From the NCBI RefSeq assembly GCF_002245215.1, contig NZ_NPMR01000001.1, positions 1,547,593 to 1,611,592 of the forward strand: a DNA stretch of 64,000 bases. Direction: 5' to 3'. This DNA comes from Microbacterium sp. Yaish 1 (lineage in GTDB: Bacteria > Actinomycetota > Actinomycetes > Actinomycetales > Microbacteriaceae). Shown here in pieces: positions 1-9,260 of the stretch (position 1 is its first letter; every line of letters begins with the position of its first letter). Position numbers and translations under genes: made by a program. The notes beneath the pieces are model-generated. The model worked only from the letters and a program-made list of their open reading frames with translations. It did no database searches and was not told the DNA's origin.

Positions 1-1296
1 CTCGACGAGGACGCGCCGGTCGCGGATGCCGCGGACCTGCGAATCCCCGCCGACGCCGTGCTGCTGCCGGGGCTCGTCGACTCGCACGTGCACGTCAACG
101 AGCCCGGACGCACCGAGTGGGAGGGCTTCGGCTCGGCGACGCGGGCCGCGGCGGCGGGCGGCGTCACGACGATCGTCGACATGCCGCTGAACTCCATCCC
201 GCCGACCACGACCGCCGCGGCGCTCGCGGTCAAGCGGGCCGCCGCTGCGGCATCCGCTCGTGTCGACGTCGGGTTCTGGGGCGGGGCGGTGCCCGAGAAC
301 CTGGGTGCGCTGGCGCCCCTCCACGAGGCCGGCGTGTACGGGTTCAAGTGCTTCCTCGCGCCGTCGGGCGTCGACGAGTTCGGCCACCTCGACCGTGTCC
401 AGCTGCGCCGTGCGATGGCGGAGGTCGCCGAACTCGGCTCGCGGCTCATCGTGCACGCCGAGGACCCCGCGCTGCTCGGCGCCGACGGAGCGCTCGGCCG
501 CGGCTACGGCGCGTTCCTCGCGTCGCGTCCGGCCACGAGCGAGGCGTCGGCGATCGAGGCCGTCATCGAGGCCGCACGCGAGACCGGTGCCCGTGCCCAC
601 ATCCTGCACCTGAGCGACGCGCGGTCGCTGCCCGCCATCCGGGCGGCCCGTGCTGCCGGCGTCGACCTCACGGTCGAGACGTGCCCGCATTACCTGACGA
701 TCGTCGCCGAGGAGATCCCCGACGGCGCGTCGGAGTTCAAGTGCTGCCCGCCCATCCGCGAGGCCTCGAACCGCGACCTCCTGTGGGAGGGGGTCGTCGA
801 CGGCACGATCGACGCGATCGTCAGCGACCATTCGCCCTCGACCGTCGACCTCAAGCGTGCGGGTGACGGCGACTTCGGCCTCGCCTGGGGCGGCATCTCC
901 GGGCTGCAGGTCGGGCTGTCGGCGGTCTGGACCGAGGCGCGCGAGCGCGGCATCCCCCTCGAGACGATCCTGCCGCTGTTCACGACGGGTCCCGCGGCCG
1001 TCGCCGGCCTCGACGCCGTCGGGCGCATCGCCCCCGGTGCCCCGGCGCACCTCGCCGTCTTCGCACCCGACGACGTCGTCCACGTCGACGCGCGCGAGCT
1101 GCGTCACCGCAACCCGATCTCCGCCTACGACGGCCGCGTGCTGACGGGACGGGTGCGCCGGACCTGGCTCCGAGGCGAGGTCGTGTTCGAGTCGGGAGCG
1201 GATGCCGCCGCCGCCGTCGCCCGCACGGGAGATCCAGGGGGCCGGCTGCTCTCGAGGAGCGGCGCCCTCGTCGCGGTCGGGCAGGGCGCGTCGTGA
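1..1296 (+). CDS. allB: Allantoinase, 5'-truncated by the window edge
   Basis: Cyclic amidohydrolase predicted to open the hydantoin ring of allantoin to give allantoate. The frame is open from base 1, so the true start lies upstream; 431 codons are present. The metal-site motif [10 protein letters not shown] places an HxH pair at residues 29 and 31. GFKCFL carries the lysine (about 116) that is carboxylated in this family. Further ligand motifs VHAED, HILHLSD and SDHSPS follow. The [14 protein letters not shown] stretch is typical of AllB rather than of dihydropyrimidinases. The stop overlaps the next start by 4 bp (GTGA), and an allantoate amidohydrolase closes the same operon, which supports allantoin as substrate. 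The product is expected in the cytoplasm. Confidence 0.9.
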   Translation, partial: LDEDAPVADAADLRIPADAVLLPGLVDSHVHVNEPGRTEWEGFGSATRAAAAGGVTTIVDMPLNSIPPTTTAAALAVKRAAAAASARVDVGFWGGAVPENLGALAPLHEAGVYGFKCFLAPSGVDEFGHLDRVQLRRAMAEVAELGSRLIVHAEDPALLGADGALGRGYGAFLASRPATSEASAIEAVIEAARETGARAHILHLSDARSLPAIRAARAAGVDLTVETCPHYLTIVAEEIPDGASEFKCCPPIREASNRDLLWEGVVDGTIDAIVSDHSPSTVDLKRAGDGDFGLAWGGISGLQVGLSAVWTEARERGIPLETILPLFTTGPAAVAGLDAVGRIAPGAPAHLAVFAPDDVVHVDARELRHRNPISAYDGRVLTGRVRRTWLRGEVVFESGADAAAAVARTGDPGGRLLSRSGALVAVGQGAS

Positions 1297-2912
1297 CCGG
1301 CCCCGCCGAGGACATCCCCGCCGCAGACATCCCCGCCGACCTCGCGGCGGCCTTCGCGGACTACGAGCGCGCGATCGTCGAGAACGACCTGGCGGCGCTC
1401 GACGCCGCGTTCGCACCGCGACCCGACACGATGCGCGCGGATGCCGCAGGCCTGCTCGTCGGCCACGAGGCGATCAGCGCGTTTCGTGGTGCGCGGGGCG
1501 GGGTCGCGGCCCGCGAGATCGAGACGATCGAGTACCGGCCGCTCGCGCCCGACGTCGCGCTGCTGATCTCGGTCTCGCGCTACGCCGCGGGCGGGACCGG
1601 CCTGCAGACCCAGCTCTGGCAGCGCATCGATGGCCGCTGGCTCATCACCGCGGCGCACGTGACACCGCGTCCGCAGGCGTTCGACCGGTCCATCTGGCGC
1701 GCCGTCGGCGACCCGCTGCACCCGGCTGCCGGGGAGGGGCCGCTCGCGGGGCTGACCGTCGCGGTCAAGGACCTGTTCGCGATCAGCGGCGACCGCATCG
1801 GGGCCGGAAACCCGACCTTCCTCGATTCCGCGCGGCCCGAGACGACGACGGCACCCGCCGTCGGCGACCTGCTGCGCGGCGGGGCGTCGCTGCGCGGCAT
1901 CGCCCGCACCGACGAGTTCGCGTACTCGGTCGCCGGCGACAACGCCCACTACGGCACCCCGCCGAACGTCGCGCTGCCCGGGGCGCTCCCGGGCGGCTCA
2001 TCGAGCGGGCCGGCATCCGCTGTCGCGGCGGGTCACGCCGACATCGGCCTCGCGACCGACACTGCGGGATCGGTGCGCGTGCCCGCCTCGTACCAGGGCC
2101 TGTGGGGTCTGCGGACCACGCACGACCTCGTGCCCCGGCAGGGCATGCTGCCCCTCGCGCAGAGCTTCGACACCGTCGGGTGGCTGACCCGCGACGGCGC
2201 GACGCTCGAGCGCGTCGCCGAGTGGAGCCTCAGCTACGACGGGTCGGAATCGACCGAGAACGTCCTCGGCGAATCCGCCCACGACCTGCCGTGGCGCTTC
2301 GTCGTGCCGGAGGAGATCGTCCGCGCCGCCGAGCCCGACACCCGGCGCGCGTTCGCGGCCCTGCTCGACCGCCTCGCGGCATCGGCCGAGCCCGCCCCCG
2401 TCACGTCGGCCGCGATCGGTGATCTCGACGAGTACCTCGACCCGTTCCGCGTCGTGCAGGGCGCGGAGGCCTGGCGCAACAACGGTGCGTGGCTCACGCG
2501 GCATCCCGGAGCCACGGGAGCCGCGGTCGCCGACCGCTTCCGCGCCGCCGCCGCCGTGACTTCCGACGACGAGACCCGGGCGCGCGCCGCGCTCGAACCC
2601 CTCGCCGACCGGCTGCGCTCCCTCACCGACGACACGGTGCTGCTGCTGCCGACCGTGCCGGGTGCCGCGCCGCCCCGCACCGCGCGCGGCGAGGCGCTCG
2701 ACCACGTGCGCCGCGCGACGCTGCGGATGACGACGCCCGCCGCCGTCGCCGGTCTGCCGGCGATCTCGATTCCGCTGCTCACCGTGCCGTCCCCGCTCGG
2801 CGCCGCGCCGGTCGGGGTCAGCCTCGTCTCGCGAGCCGGCACCGACCTCGCCCTCGTGCGGCTCGCCCGCCGCCTGTTCTCGCTCCTTGACCCCCGGATG
2901 GACCCCCGATGA
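1293..2912 (+). CDS. AtzH-like domain fused to an amidase-signature hydrolase
   Basis: 539-aa protein with two parts. Residues about 15-130 look like an AtzH/SnoaL-like cone domain (DUF3225 type). Residues about 135-539 form an amidase-signature enzyme with the Ser-cisSer-Lys triad: K159 in VAVKDLF, the serine pair in GGSSSG (236-238) and the nucleophile S260 in [11 protein letters not shown]. Amidases of this family hydrolyse small amides, ureas or carbamates. The AtzH-like domain is known as a separate small protein near amidase genes in s-triazine and related pathways. Four-bp overlaps on both sides put the gene inside the allantoin operon, so a ureido or oxamate-type intermediate of purine breakdown is a reasonable but unproven substrate. 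The GTG start at 1293 is chosen from the GTGA overlap. Confidence 0.82.
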   Translation: MTGPAEDIPAADIPADLAAAFADYERAIVENDLAALDAAFAPRPDTMRADAAGLLVGHEAISAFRGARGGVAAREIETIEYRPLAPDVALLISVSRYAAGGTGLQTQLWQRIDGRWLITAAHVTPRPQAFDRSIWRAVGDPLHPAAGEGPLAGLTVAVKDLFAISGDRIGAGNPTFLDSARPETTTAPAVGDLLRGGASLRGIARTDEFAYSVAGDNAHYGTPPNVALPGALPGGSSSGPASAVAAGHADIGLATDTAGSVRVPASYQGLWGLRTTHDLVPRQGMLPLAQSFDTVGWLTRDGATLERVAEWSLSYDGSESTENVLGESAHDLPWRFVVPEEIVRAAEPDTRRAFAALLDRLAASAEPAPVTSAAIGDLDEYLDPFRVVQGAEAWRNNGAWLTRHPGATGAAVADRFRAAAAVTSDDETRARAALEPLADRLRSLTDDTVLLLPTVPGAAPPRTARGEALDHVRRATLRMTTPAAVAGLPAISIPLLTVPSPLGAAPVGVSLVSRAGTDLALVRLARRLFSLLDPRMDPR

Positions 2913-4147
2913 CGACCCCGACCGTTCACATCCCCGGACCGATCGATCCGCCCGCGCGTCTGCTGATGGGCCCCGGGCCGATCTCCGCCTACCCCAGCGT
3001 GCTGTCCGCGATGTCGGCCGCCCTCGTCGGGCAGTACGACCCCTTCATGACGCGCACCATGACCGAGACGCAGGAGCTCTACCGCGCGGTCTGGAACACC
3101 CGCAACGATGCCACGATGCTCATCGACGGCACGAGCCGCGCCGGCATCGAGGCGGCGATCGTCTCGCTCGTCCGGCCCGGCGACCGCGTGCTCGTGCCGG
3201 TCTTCGGACGCTTCGGGCACCTGCTGGCCGAGATCGCCGAGCGTGCGCTCGCCGAGGTGCACACGATCGCGACCGAGTGGGGACAGGTCTTCACGCCCGC
3301 CGCGATCGAAGAGGCCGTCGTCCGGGTCAAGCCCACGCTGCTCGCGCTCGTGCAGGGCGACACCTCGACGACGATGAACCAGCCGCTCGATGAGATCGGC
3401 GCGATCTGCGCGAAGCACGGGGTGCTGTTCTACTCCGACGCGACCGCTTCGCTCGGCGGCAACGAGTTCGACGCCGACGACTGGGGCCTGGATGCCGCCA
3501 CCGCGGGGCTGCAGAAGTGCCTCGGCGGTCCGAGCGGCTCGGCGCCCATCACGCTGAGCGAGCGAGCCGTCGAGGTCGTGCGCTCACGGGCGCGCATCGA
3601 AGCCGGCATCCGCGAGCCCGGCGACCCCGACGCGGCCGACTTCGTCAGGTCGAACTACTTCGACCTGGGCATGATCCTCGACTACTGGGGTCCGCGCCGG
3701 CTCAACCACCACACCGAGGCGACCTCGATGCTCTACGGCGCCCGCGAATGCGCCCGTGTTCTGCTGCTCGAGGGGCGAGACGAGGTCATCGCGCGGCACC
3801 GTCTCGCGGGTGCCGCGATGCTCGCCGGCGTGCAGGCGCTCGGGCTCACGGTCTTCGGCGACGTCGCGCACAAGATGAACAACGTCGTGGCCGTCGAGAT
3901 CCCCGAGGGCGTGCCCGGCGACGAGGCGCGCGCCGCGCTCCTCACCGACTTCGGCATCGAGATCGGCACATCGTTCGGCCCGCTTCACGGCCGTGTGTGG
4001 CGCATCGGGACGATGGGCTACAACGCCCGGCAGGACGCCGTGCTGACGACCCTCGCCGCCCTCGAAGCGGTGCTGCGCCGCTACGGTGCCGCGGTGCCGG
4101 TCGCCGGTGGTGTCGAAGCGGCGGCGGACGTCTACCGGGGACGCTGA
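2909..4147 (+). CDS. pucG: Class V aminotransferase, (S)-ureidoglycine-glyoxylate type
   Basis: 412-aa PLP-dependent fold-type I aminotransferase. LLMGPGPISAYPSVL at the N-terminus is the usual opening of alanine-glyoxylate/ureidoglycine-glyoxylate aminotransferases. D177 in YSDATAS should contact the pyridine nitrogen, and K203 in GLQKCLGGPSG should be the Schiff-base lysine. In bacterial allantoin pathways the PucG enzyme transfers the amino group of ureidoglycine to glyoxylate, giving glycine. Placement between allantoinase and allantoate amidohydrolase favours that role over a photorespiration-type AGT. The ATG overlaps the amidase stop (ATGA), and three bases separate its stop from the next gene. 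Confidence 0.85.
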   Translation: MTTPTVHIPGPIDPPARLLMGPGPISAYPSVLSAMSAALVGQYDPFMTRTMTETQELYRAVWNTRNDATMLIDGTSRAGIEAAIVSLVRPGDRVLVPVFGRFGHLLAEIAERALAEVHTIATEWGQVFTPAAIEEAVVRVKPTLLALVQGDTSTTMNQPLDEIGAICAKHGVLFYSDATASLGGNEFDADDWGLDAATAGLQKCLGGPSGSAPITLSERAVEVVRSRARIEAGIREPGDPDAADFVRSNYFDLGMILDYWGPRRLNHHTEATSMLYGARECARVLLLEGRDEVIARHRLAGAAMLAGVQALGLTVFGDVAHKMNNVVAVEIPEGVPGDEARAALLTDFGIEIGTSFGPLHGRVWRIGTMGYNARQDAVLTTLAALEAVLRRYGAAVPVAGGVEAAADVYRGR

Positions 4148-4150
4148 GCC

Positions 4151-5461
4151 GTGGCATCCGCTCTTCTCTCCGTGTCGCCCGAACGCATCGCCGCCGCAGC
4201 GCGTCGCGTGATGTCGCGCTGCGACGAGCTGGCCCGCATCAGCGCCGCGCCCGACCGCATCGAGCGCGTGTACCTCTCACCCGAGCACGCACGCGTCAAC
4301 CGTCTCGCCGCCGAGTGGATGCGCGAGGCCGGCATGACCACCCGCCAGGATGCCGCCGGCAACCAGCTCGGCCGGCTCGACACCGCCGGCGACGAGCCCG
4401 CGCTCATGATCGGGTCGCATCTCGACACGGTGTCGGACGCGGGGCGCTACGACGGCATCGTCGGCGTGCTGATGGGCATCGAGGTCGTGCGGATGCTGCG
4501 CGAGCCCGCGGGCGACGACGGATCGTCGTGGCGCTCGCCGCTGCCCTTCGCGCTCGAGGTCGCCGCCTTCTGGGACGAAGAGGGCACGCGCTTCGGCAAG
4601 GCGCTCCTCGGCTCGTCGGCGGTCGGCGGCGTCTGGGACGACGACTGGTGGACCCTCGCCGATGCCGAGGGGACGACCCTCGCCCAGGCGTTCCGCGAGT
4701 TCGGTCTCGACCCCGCCCGGATCGGCGAGGCGTCCCGCCGCCCGGGTGAGCTCGTCGGGTACCTCGAGGCCCACATCGAACAGGGACCGGAGCTGCACCG
4801 CCGCGGTGAGTCGCTCGCGGTGGTGTCGTCGATCGCCTCGGCGCGACGGTTCCTCCTGTCGGTCGAGGGGGAGGCGCGGCATGCCGGCGGCACGCCCTAC
4901 GACATGCGCCGCGATGCGCTGCTCGGCGCGTCCGAGGCGGCTCTCGCCGTCGAGCGGGTGTGCCGGGCCGAGCACCACATCATCGGGACGGTCGGCCAGT
5001 TCGAGGCGTTCCCGGGCGGCGTGAACATCGTGCCTGGCGAGGTGCAGTTCTCCCTCGACCTGCGGGGCGAGTTCGACGGTGAGCGCGACCGCGTGTGGCG
5101 CCGCCTCTCGGCGGAGCTCGACGAGATCATGGGGCGCCGCGGACTGCGCTGGCAGCACCGCGAGATCCACAACGCCGCGGCGGTCGCGTGCGCGCCGCTC
5201 TTGCAGGACGTCGTGCGGGAGGGCATCCGTGCGACCGCCGGCGAGGCGACCGACGAACCGCCCGCGATCTTCAGCCGAGCCGGGCACGACGGCATGGCCC
5301 TCGGTGGCCTCACCGACATCGGGATGCTGTTCCTGCGCAACCCCGACGGCATCAGCCATCACCCCGACGAGGACGTCTCGGCGGCCGACGTCGCCCGCGG
5401 CATCCGGGCCCTCGCAGAGTCGGTCCTGCACCTCGCCGCCGATCGCCGCGCCGCGGCCTGA
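4151..5461 (+). CDS. allC: Allantoate amidohydrolase / M20-family N-carbamoyl hydrolase
   Basis: 436-aa zinc-dependent hydrolase of the M20 hydantoinase/carbamoylase group. Expected metal and substrate motifs appear in order: GSHLDTVSDAGRYDG, FWDEEGTRFG, AHIEQGPEL, RHAGGTPYDMR and FSRAGHDGMAL. In family members these hydrolyse allantoate to ureidoglycine, CO2 and ammonia, or open N-carbamoyl amino acids. The co-transcribed allantoinase makes allantoate the likely substrate. The GTG at 4151 is 3 bp after the preceding stop. This is the last gene of the operon; a repeat-bearing gap follows. Confidence 0.88.
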   Translation: MASALLSVSPERIAAAARRVMSRCDELARISAAPDRIERVYLSPEHARVNRLAAEWMREAGMTTRQDAAGNQLGRLDTAGDEPALMIGSHLDTVSDAGRYDGIVGVLMGIEVVRMLREPAGDDGSSWRSPLPFALEVAAFWDEEGTRFGKALLGSSAVGGVWDDDWWTLADAEGTTLAQAFREFGLDPARIGEASRRPGELVGYLEAHIEQGPELHRRGESLAVVSSIASARRFLLSVEGEARHAGGTPYDMRRDALLGASEAALAVERVCRAEHHIIGTVGQFEAFPGGVNIVPGEVQFSLDLRGEFDGERDRVWRRLSAELDEIMGRRGLRWQHREIHNAAAVACAPLLQDVVREGIRATAGEATDEPPAIFSRAGHDGMALGGLTDIGMLFLRNPDGISHHPDEDVSAADVARGIRALAESVLHLAADRRAAA

Positions 5462-5689
5462 CCCGCCCCGCCCTACCGAGCCCCGCCGCGCCGTGGCTCG
5501 ACTCGCGTGCCGTGCGCAGGCTGGACGGGGCTCGGGGCGATCTTCGGGGCGCCTCCGCCACCCGCATCCTGTGGACGGGACCGCGGGCCGCGAGCACGAA
5601 CCGGCCCCGCGAGCTGCCGGGGCTGCGGGGACTGGCTCCTGCTCCGACCACCGACAAGCCGCGCCGCACGCCTCGGAACGGACCGGATT

Positions 5690-5744
5690 CAGGCTGAACC
5701 CGTCGTCAGCGGGGCAGATGTCGCATTCGAGGGCTTTCAGCCTG
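5690..5744. repeat. Palindromic intergenic element (copy 1) in the 5462-5790 gap
   Basis: Perfect inverted repeat: CAGGCTGAA (5690-5698) and TTCAGCCTG (5736-5744), followed by TTGGCGGCAC. The same core, CAGGCT plus a flanking GCGGCAC/GTGCCGC word, recurs in the gaps at 35.6, 35.8, 58.1-58.4 and 61.5-61.8 kb. The rest of the 329-bp gap holds no gene I can support. It could serve as a terminator for the convergent allC and dehydrogenase genes, although it has no T-tract. Confidence 0.6.
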
Positions 5745-5790
5745 TTGGCGGCACACCGCAGAGACGAGCGCCGCGCCGCGGCGTGACCCG

Positions 5791-6720
5791 TCAGGCGTCG
5801 ACGATGTTGACCGGCTCCTCGCCGGCGGCGAGGCGCTCGATCTGGGTGCGGACGAGCTTCGCGATGCGCGGACGCATCGCGTCGGCCGCCCCGCCCACGT
5901 GCGGCACGACGAGCACGCCGGGGGCGCGCCACAGCGGGTGGTCCTCCGGCAGCGGCTCGGGGTCGACGACATCGAGCGCTGCGCGCAGGCGCTCGGCCTG
6001 CAGCTCGGCCACGAGCGCGTCGGTGTCGAGCACGGTGCCGCGACCGACGTTGACGACGAGTGCGCCGTCGGGGAGCAGCGCCAGCTCGCGGGCGCCGATG
6101 AGCCCCTTCGTCGGCTCGCCGCCGGGGAGCGTGATCATGAGGATGTCGGTGCGCGGCAGCAGCTCGTCGAGCTCGTCGATGCCGTGGATGTGGACCCCGT
6201 CCTCATCGCGCGCGCGGGACGCGACCGGGACGATCGTCGTCTCGAAGGGGAGCAGGCGGGATGCCACGGCCTTGCCCACGCCGCCGTAGCCGAGCACCAG
6301 CACCGTGCGGTCGGCGACGCTGAGGCTGAACTGCGGTGCCCACCGGGCCGATTCCTGGTTGCGGACGTAGTCCGCGAGGTCGCGCTGTGCGGCGATCGTG
6401 AGGCCGACCGCGATCTCGGCCGTCGCGGTCTCGTGGACGCTCGATGCGTTCGCGAGCCTCGTGCCCTCGGGAAGGTACGCGCCCATGCCCTCGTAGCCGA
6501 TCGACTGGCTCTGGAGGAGCCCGACCTCCACGCCGTCGAGCGCGCTGAGCAGCCGCTTGCCCGACATGTAGGGCGGCACCACCATGTCGAACGCATCGCG
6601 GGGTGCCGGGGAGTGGAGGTCCCAGACGACAAGCTCGACGCCGTCGGGGAGAGGGCCGATGTCAGCCGCCAGCTCATCGGTGGGAACGCTGACGACGACG
6701 CTGCGGGGGGATTCGCTCAT
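5791..6720 (-). CDS. D-isomer-specific 2-hydroxyacid dehydrogenase
   Basis: 309-aa NAD(P)-dependent oxidoreductase of the D-2-hydroxyacid dehydrogenase family. The nucleotide-binding loop is VLGYGGVGKAVASRL (about 142-156). The family's catalytic Arg, Glu and His are visible as R227 (NVGRGTV), E255 (DPEP) and H274 (PHVGG). It probably reduces a 2-keto acid or oxidises a D-2-hydroxyacid, but the substrate cannot be read from the sequence. Candidates are glyoxylate/hydroxypyruvate (next to a glyoxylate-consuming aminotransferase) or phosphoglycerate. It lies 25 bp downstream of purQ on the same strand, so it may be read through from purSQ. Confidence 0.85.
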   Translation of the reverse strand: MSESPRSVVVSVPTDELAADIGPLPDGVELVVWDLHSPAPRDAFDMVVPPYMSGKRLLSALDGVEVGLLQSQSIGYEGMGAYLPEGTRLANASSVHETATAEIAVGLTIAAQRDLADYVRNQESARWAPQFSLSVADRTVLVLGYGGVGKAVASRLLPFETTIVPVASRARDEDGVHIHGIDELDELLPRTDILMITLPGGEPTKGLIGARELALLPDGALVVNVGRGTVLDTDALVAELQAERLRAALDVVDPEPLPEDHPLWRAPGVLVVPHVGGAADAMRPRIAKLVRTQIERLAAGEEPVNIVDA

Positions 6721-6745
6721 GCCCCCAACGCTACCGACCCCGCAC

Positions 6746-7450
6746 TCAGACGCGGGCGAGCACCGCGGCGACGGCCGACGTGAAGAACGTGAGTCCGTCG
6801 GTACCCGAGCGCATCGCCTCGGTGGTGTTCGGGCCGAAGCCGGGCTCGACGGCGTGCTCGGGATGCGGCATGAGTCCGACGACGTTCCCGCGCTCGTTCG
6901 TGAGGCCGGCGATGTCGTCGAGCGAGCCGTTGGGGTTCACGCCGCGGTAGCGGAAGGCGACGAGGCCGTCGCCCTCGATCTGCTCGAGCGTCTCGGCCGA
7001 GCAGGTGAAGCCGCCGTCGGCGTTCTTCAGCGGGATGACGATCTCCTGGCCGGTCTCGAAGCCGCTCGTCCAGGCGGTGTCGGCGTTCTCGACGACGAGA
7101 CGCTGGTCGCGGCGGATGAACTGCTGGTGGGCGTTGCGGATCAGGCCGCCCGGCAGCAGGTGCGCCTCGACGAGCATCTGGAAGCCGTTGCAGATGCCGA
7201 GGATCGGCATGCCCTTCGCGGCGGCGTCCTTCACCTCGGCCATGATCGGCGCGAGCGCCGCGATCGCGCCGGCGCGGAGGTAGTCGCCGTAGCTGAAGCC
7301 ACCGGGCAGGACGAGCGCGTCGACGCCGTCGAGGTCGTGCGAGCCGTGCCAGAGTGCGACGGGCTCGGCACCGGCGAGGCGGACGGCGCGCTGCGCGTCG
7401 CGGTCGTCGAGCGAGCCCGGGAAGGTGATGACACCGATGCGCGCGGTCAC
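6746..7450 (-). CDS. purQ: Phosphoribosylformylglycinamidine synthase, glutaminase subunit PurQ
   Basis: 234-aa class I glutamine amidotransferase. It releases ammonia from glutamine for the FGAM synthase complex PurS-PurQ-PurL, step 4 of de novo purine synthesis. The nucleophile is C87 in GICNGFQML, and the His/Glu of the triad are in MPHPEHAV near the C-terminus. [12 protein letters not shown] near residue 11 is a PurQ signature. The GTG start at 7450 overlaps the purS stop by 4 bp, so the two subunits are translationally coupled. purL is not in the window. Confidence 0.95.
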   Translation of the reverse strand: MTARIGVITFPGSLDDRDAQRAVRLAGAEPVALWHGSHDLDGVDALVLPGGFSYGDYLRAGAIAALAPIMAEVKDAAAKGMPILGICNGFQMLVEAHLLPGGLIRNAHQQFIRRDQRLVVENADTAWTSGFETGQEIVIPLKNADGGFTCSAETLEQIEGDGLVAFRYRGVNPNGSLDDIAGLTNERGNVVGLMPHPEHAVEPGFGPNTTEAMRSGTDGLTFFTSAVAAVLARV

Positions 7451-7692
7451 TCCACGACCTCGATGTTCACGACGTCCTCGATGACCGAGTTCGACAGGAT
7501 CTCGTCGGCGATGCGGCGAGCGGTCTCGAGCGTCGCGTCATCGGCGCGGTCGACGGTGAGCTCGAAGCGCTTGCCGATGCGGACGTCGGAGAAACCGGCG
7601 ACGCCGAGGCGGGTGAGGGCCCCCGACACCGCCTTGCCCTGCGGATCCAGCAGCTCGGCCTTGGGCATGACGTCGACGACGATGGTGGGCAT
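7447..7692 (-). CDS. purS: Phosphoribosylformylglycinamidine synthase subunit PurS
   Basis: 81-aa small subunit of the three-part FGAM synthase used by actinobacteria and Gram-positive bacteria. It bridges PurQ and PurL. The PurS hallmarks are present: [15 protein letters not shown] near the N-terminus and VRIGKRFEL mid-protein. It is the first gene of a purS-purQ pair and is divergent from the cellobiose operon. The 233-bp gap upstream is shared with that operon's promoter. Confidence 0.94.
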   Translation of the reverse strand: MPTIVVDVMPKAELLDPQGKAVSGALTRLGVAGFSDVRIGKRFELTVDRADDATLETARRIADEILSNSVIEDVVNIEVVE

Positions 7693-7814
7693 TGCTCGCT
7701 CCGGAGGTCGCGGGATGGGTGCGCGACCAGTCTACGGGTGGGATGCCCGCCTCGTTCGCCGCATCCGGCCGGTCTCGTGACCGGATCGTGACCATCGTCT
7801 TCGGTAGTGCTGTC

Positions 7815-7870
7815 TTGTGCTCTTGGGAGCGCTCCCGTATGGTCATGGTCAATCGGTGAGAGCGCTCCCA
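7815..7870 (+). promoter_or_regulatory. CebR/CelR-type promoter with two LacI-family operators
   Basis: Operator 1 is TGGGAGCGCTCCCG at 7824-7837. Operator 2 is TGAGAGCGCTCCCA at 7857-7870. Each matches 13 of 14 bases of TGGGAGCGCTCCCA, the site bound by CelR of Thermobifida and CebR of Streptomyces. A candidate promoter TTGTGC (7815-7820), 17 bp, TATGGT (7838-7843) places operator 1 exactly in the spacer. Operator 2 then covers the region just after the expected transcript start, and the centres are 33 bp apart. The LacI-type gene at 12752 is the obvious repressor, with cellobiose as the likely inducer. Confidence 0.82.
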
Positions 7871-7925
7871 TAGTCGGGTGCGAACCGCCGCGCACCAGAT
7901 ACCCGCAATCACGAAGGAGTGACAC

Positions 7926-9188
7926 GTGAATTCACGCGCACTGCGGCGGATCGGCCTCGTGGCCGGCGTCGCAACCACCTCGGCCATCGTCCTCGCCGGA
8001 TGTTCGGGCGGAGGTGACCAGGCCGCATCCGGTGGCGACTCCGACACCGTCACCCTCGCGACGTTCAACGACTTCGGCTACACCGACGAGCTGCTCGCGG
8101 AGTTCACCGAGGAGACCGGCATCAAGGTCGTCCACACCAAGGCGGCGACGTCGAACGACGCGCGCACCAACTTCTTCCAGAAGCTCGGCAAGACCGGCCT
8201 CGCCGACGTCGAGGGCGTCGAGGTCGACTGGTTCCCCGAGATGATGCAGTACTCCGACCTGATCGCGCCGGTCCCGGGCGAGCTGAAGGGCCGCTGGCTC
8301 GACTGGAAGGAGAAGGCCGCGACGGATGCCGAGGGCAACCTCGTCGCGTACGGCACCGACGTCGGACCGCAGGCTATCTGCTACCGCGCCGACCTGTTCG
8401 AGGCCGCCGGCCTTCCCACCGACCGCGAAGAGGTCGCGAAGCTCTTCCCGACGTGGGACGCCTTCTTCCAGGTCGGCAGCGACTACGTCGCCAAGACCGG
8501 TCAGCCCTTCATCGACTCCGCGAACTCCGTCCTCCAGGGCGTCGTGAACCAGCTCGAGGTCGCGTACGAGGAGCCGGACGGCACGGTCATCGCGACCGAG
8601 AACCCCGACATCCGCGCGGCCTACGACACCGTCGTCGACAAGGCGATCCCGATCGCCGCCTACCCGGGACAGTGGACCGACGACTGGTACGCCGCCATGG
8701 CCAGCGGCAAGTTCGCCGCGATGCTGTGCCCGCCGTGGATGCACGGCATCATCGAGGGCGAAGCGCCCGACATCGCCGGCTGGGACATCGCCAACGCGTT
8801 CCCCGAGGGCGGCGGCAACTGGGGCGGTTCGTACCTCGTGGTCCCCGCGAACGGCAAGAACCTCACCAACGCGCAGAAGCTCGCCGACTGGCTGACGTCT
8901 CCCGAGACGCAGATCAAGGCCTTCAACAACGCCGGTACCTTCCCGAGCCAGCCCGAGGCGCAGTCGAGCCCCGACCTGACCGGGTTCGTCAGCGAGTACT
9001 TCAACAACGCACCCACGGGTGAGATCGGCATCGACCGTGCCAACGCGATCACCGTGACGACCTTCAAGGGTCCGAAGTACTTCCAGTTCCACGACGCCCT
9101 CGGCAACGCGATCACGCGCGTCTTCGACGGCATCGAGGACAAGGAGACCTCCTGGAAGACCTGGGTGAACGAGGTCGGAAGCTTCTGA
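7926..9188 (+). CDS. cebE: Cellobiose/oligosaccharide ABC transporter substrate-binding lipoprotein, CebE-like
   Basis: 420-aa extracellular solute-binding protein of the carbohydrate family 1 type. It has an n-region MNSRALRR, a hydrophobic stretch and a lipobox LAGC with lipidated C26, so it should be anchored on the outer face of the membrane. Family features include KLGKTGLADVEG and the late PAANGKNLTNAQ-like region. The GTG start has a strong AAGGAG site 7 bp upstream. It is first in an operon with two permeases, a GH1 beta-glucosidase and a CebR-like repressor, the order seen in the Streptomyces ceb operon, which makes cellobiose or cello-oligosaccharides the likely ligand. A stable hairpin follows the stop. 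Confidence 0.85.
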   Translation: MNSRALRRIGLVAGVATTSAIVLAGCSGGGDQAASGGDSDTVTLATFNDFGYTDELLAEFTEETGIKVVHTKAATSNDARTNFFQKLGKTGLADVEGVEVDWFPEMMQYSDLIAPVPGELKGRWLDWKEKAATDAEGNLVAYGTDVGPQAICYRADLFEAAGLPTDREEVAKLFPTWDAFFQVGSDYVAKTGQPFIDSANSVLQGVVNQLEVAYEEPDGTVIATENPDIRAAYDTVVDKAIPIAAYPGQWTDDWYAAMASGKFAAMLCPPWMHGIIEGEAPDIAGWDIANAFPEGGGNWGGSYLVVPANGKNLTNAQKLADWLTSPETQIKAFNNAGTFPSQPEAQSSPDLTGFVSEYFNNAPTGEIGIDRANAITVTTFKGPKYFQFHDALGNAITRVFDGIEDKETSWKTWVNEVGSF

Positions 9189-9196
9189 CCCGCCCC

Positions 9197-9230
9197 GCCG
9201 GGGCGCACCGCATCGCCGGTGCGCCCCGGC
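9197..9230 (+). terminator. Intercistronic hairpin after the binding-protein gene
   Basis: Perfect 14-bp stem GCCGGGGCGCACCG (9197-9210) and CGGTGCGCCCCGGC (9217-9230) with a 6-nt loop, in the 72-bp gap between the binding protein and the first permease. There is no T-tract. Such stems commonly stabilise or partly terminate the message so that the binding protein is made in excess over the permeases. Confidence 0.75.
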
Positions 9231-9260
9231 GCTCCCCGCTCACGCACCCGAAGGACGATC

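Noticed and set aside
9219..9260. Upstream GTG start for the CebF-like permease
   Set aside because: It lies inside the intercistronic hairpin and lacks a ribosome site, whereas GTG 9261 has AAGGAC just upstream.
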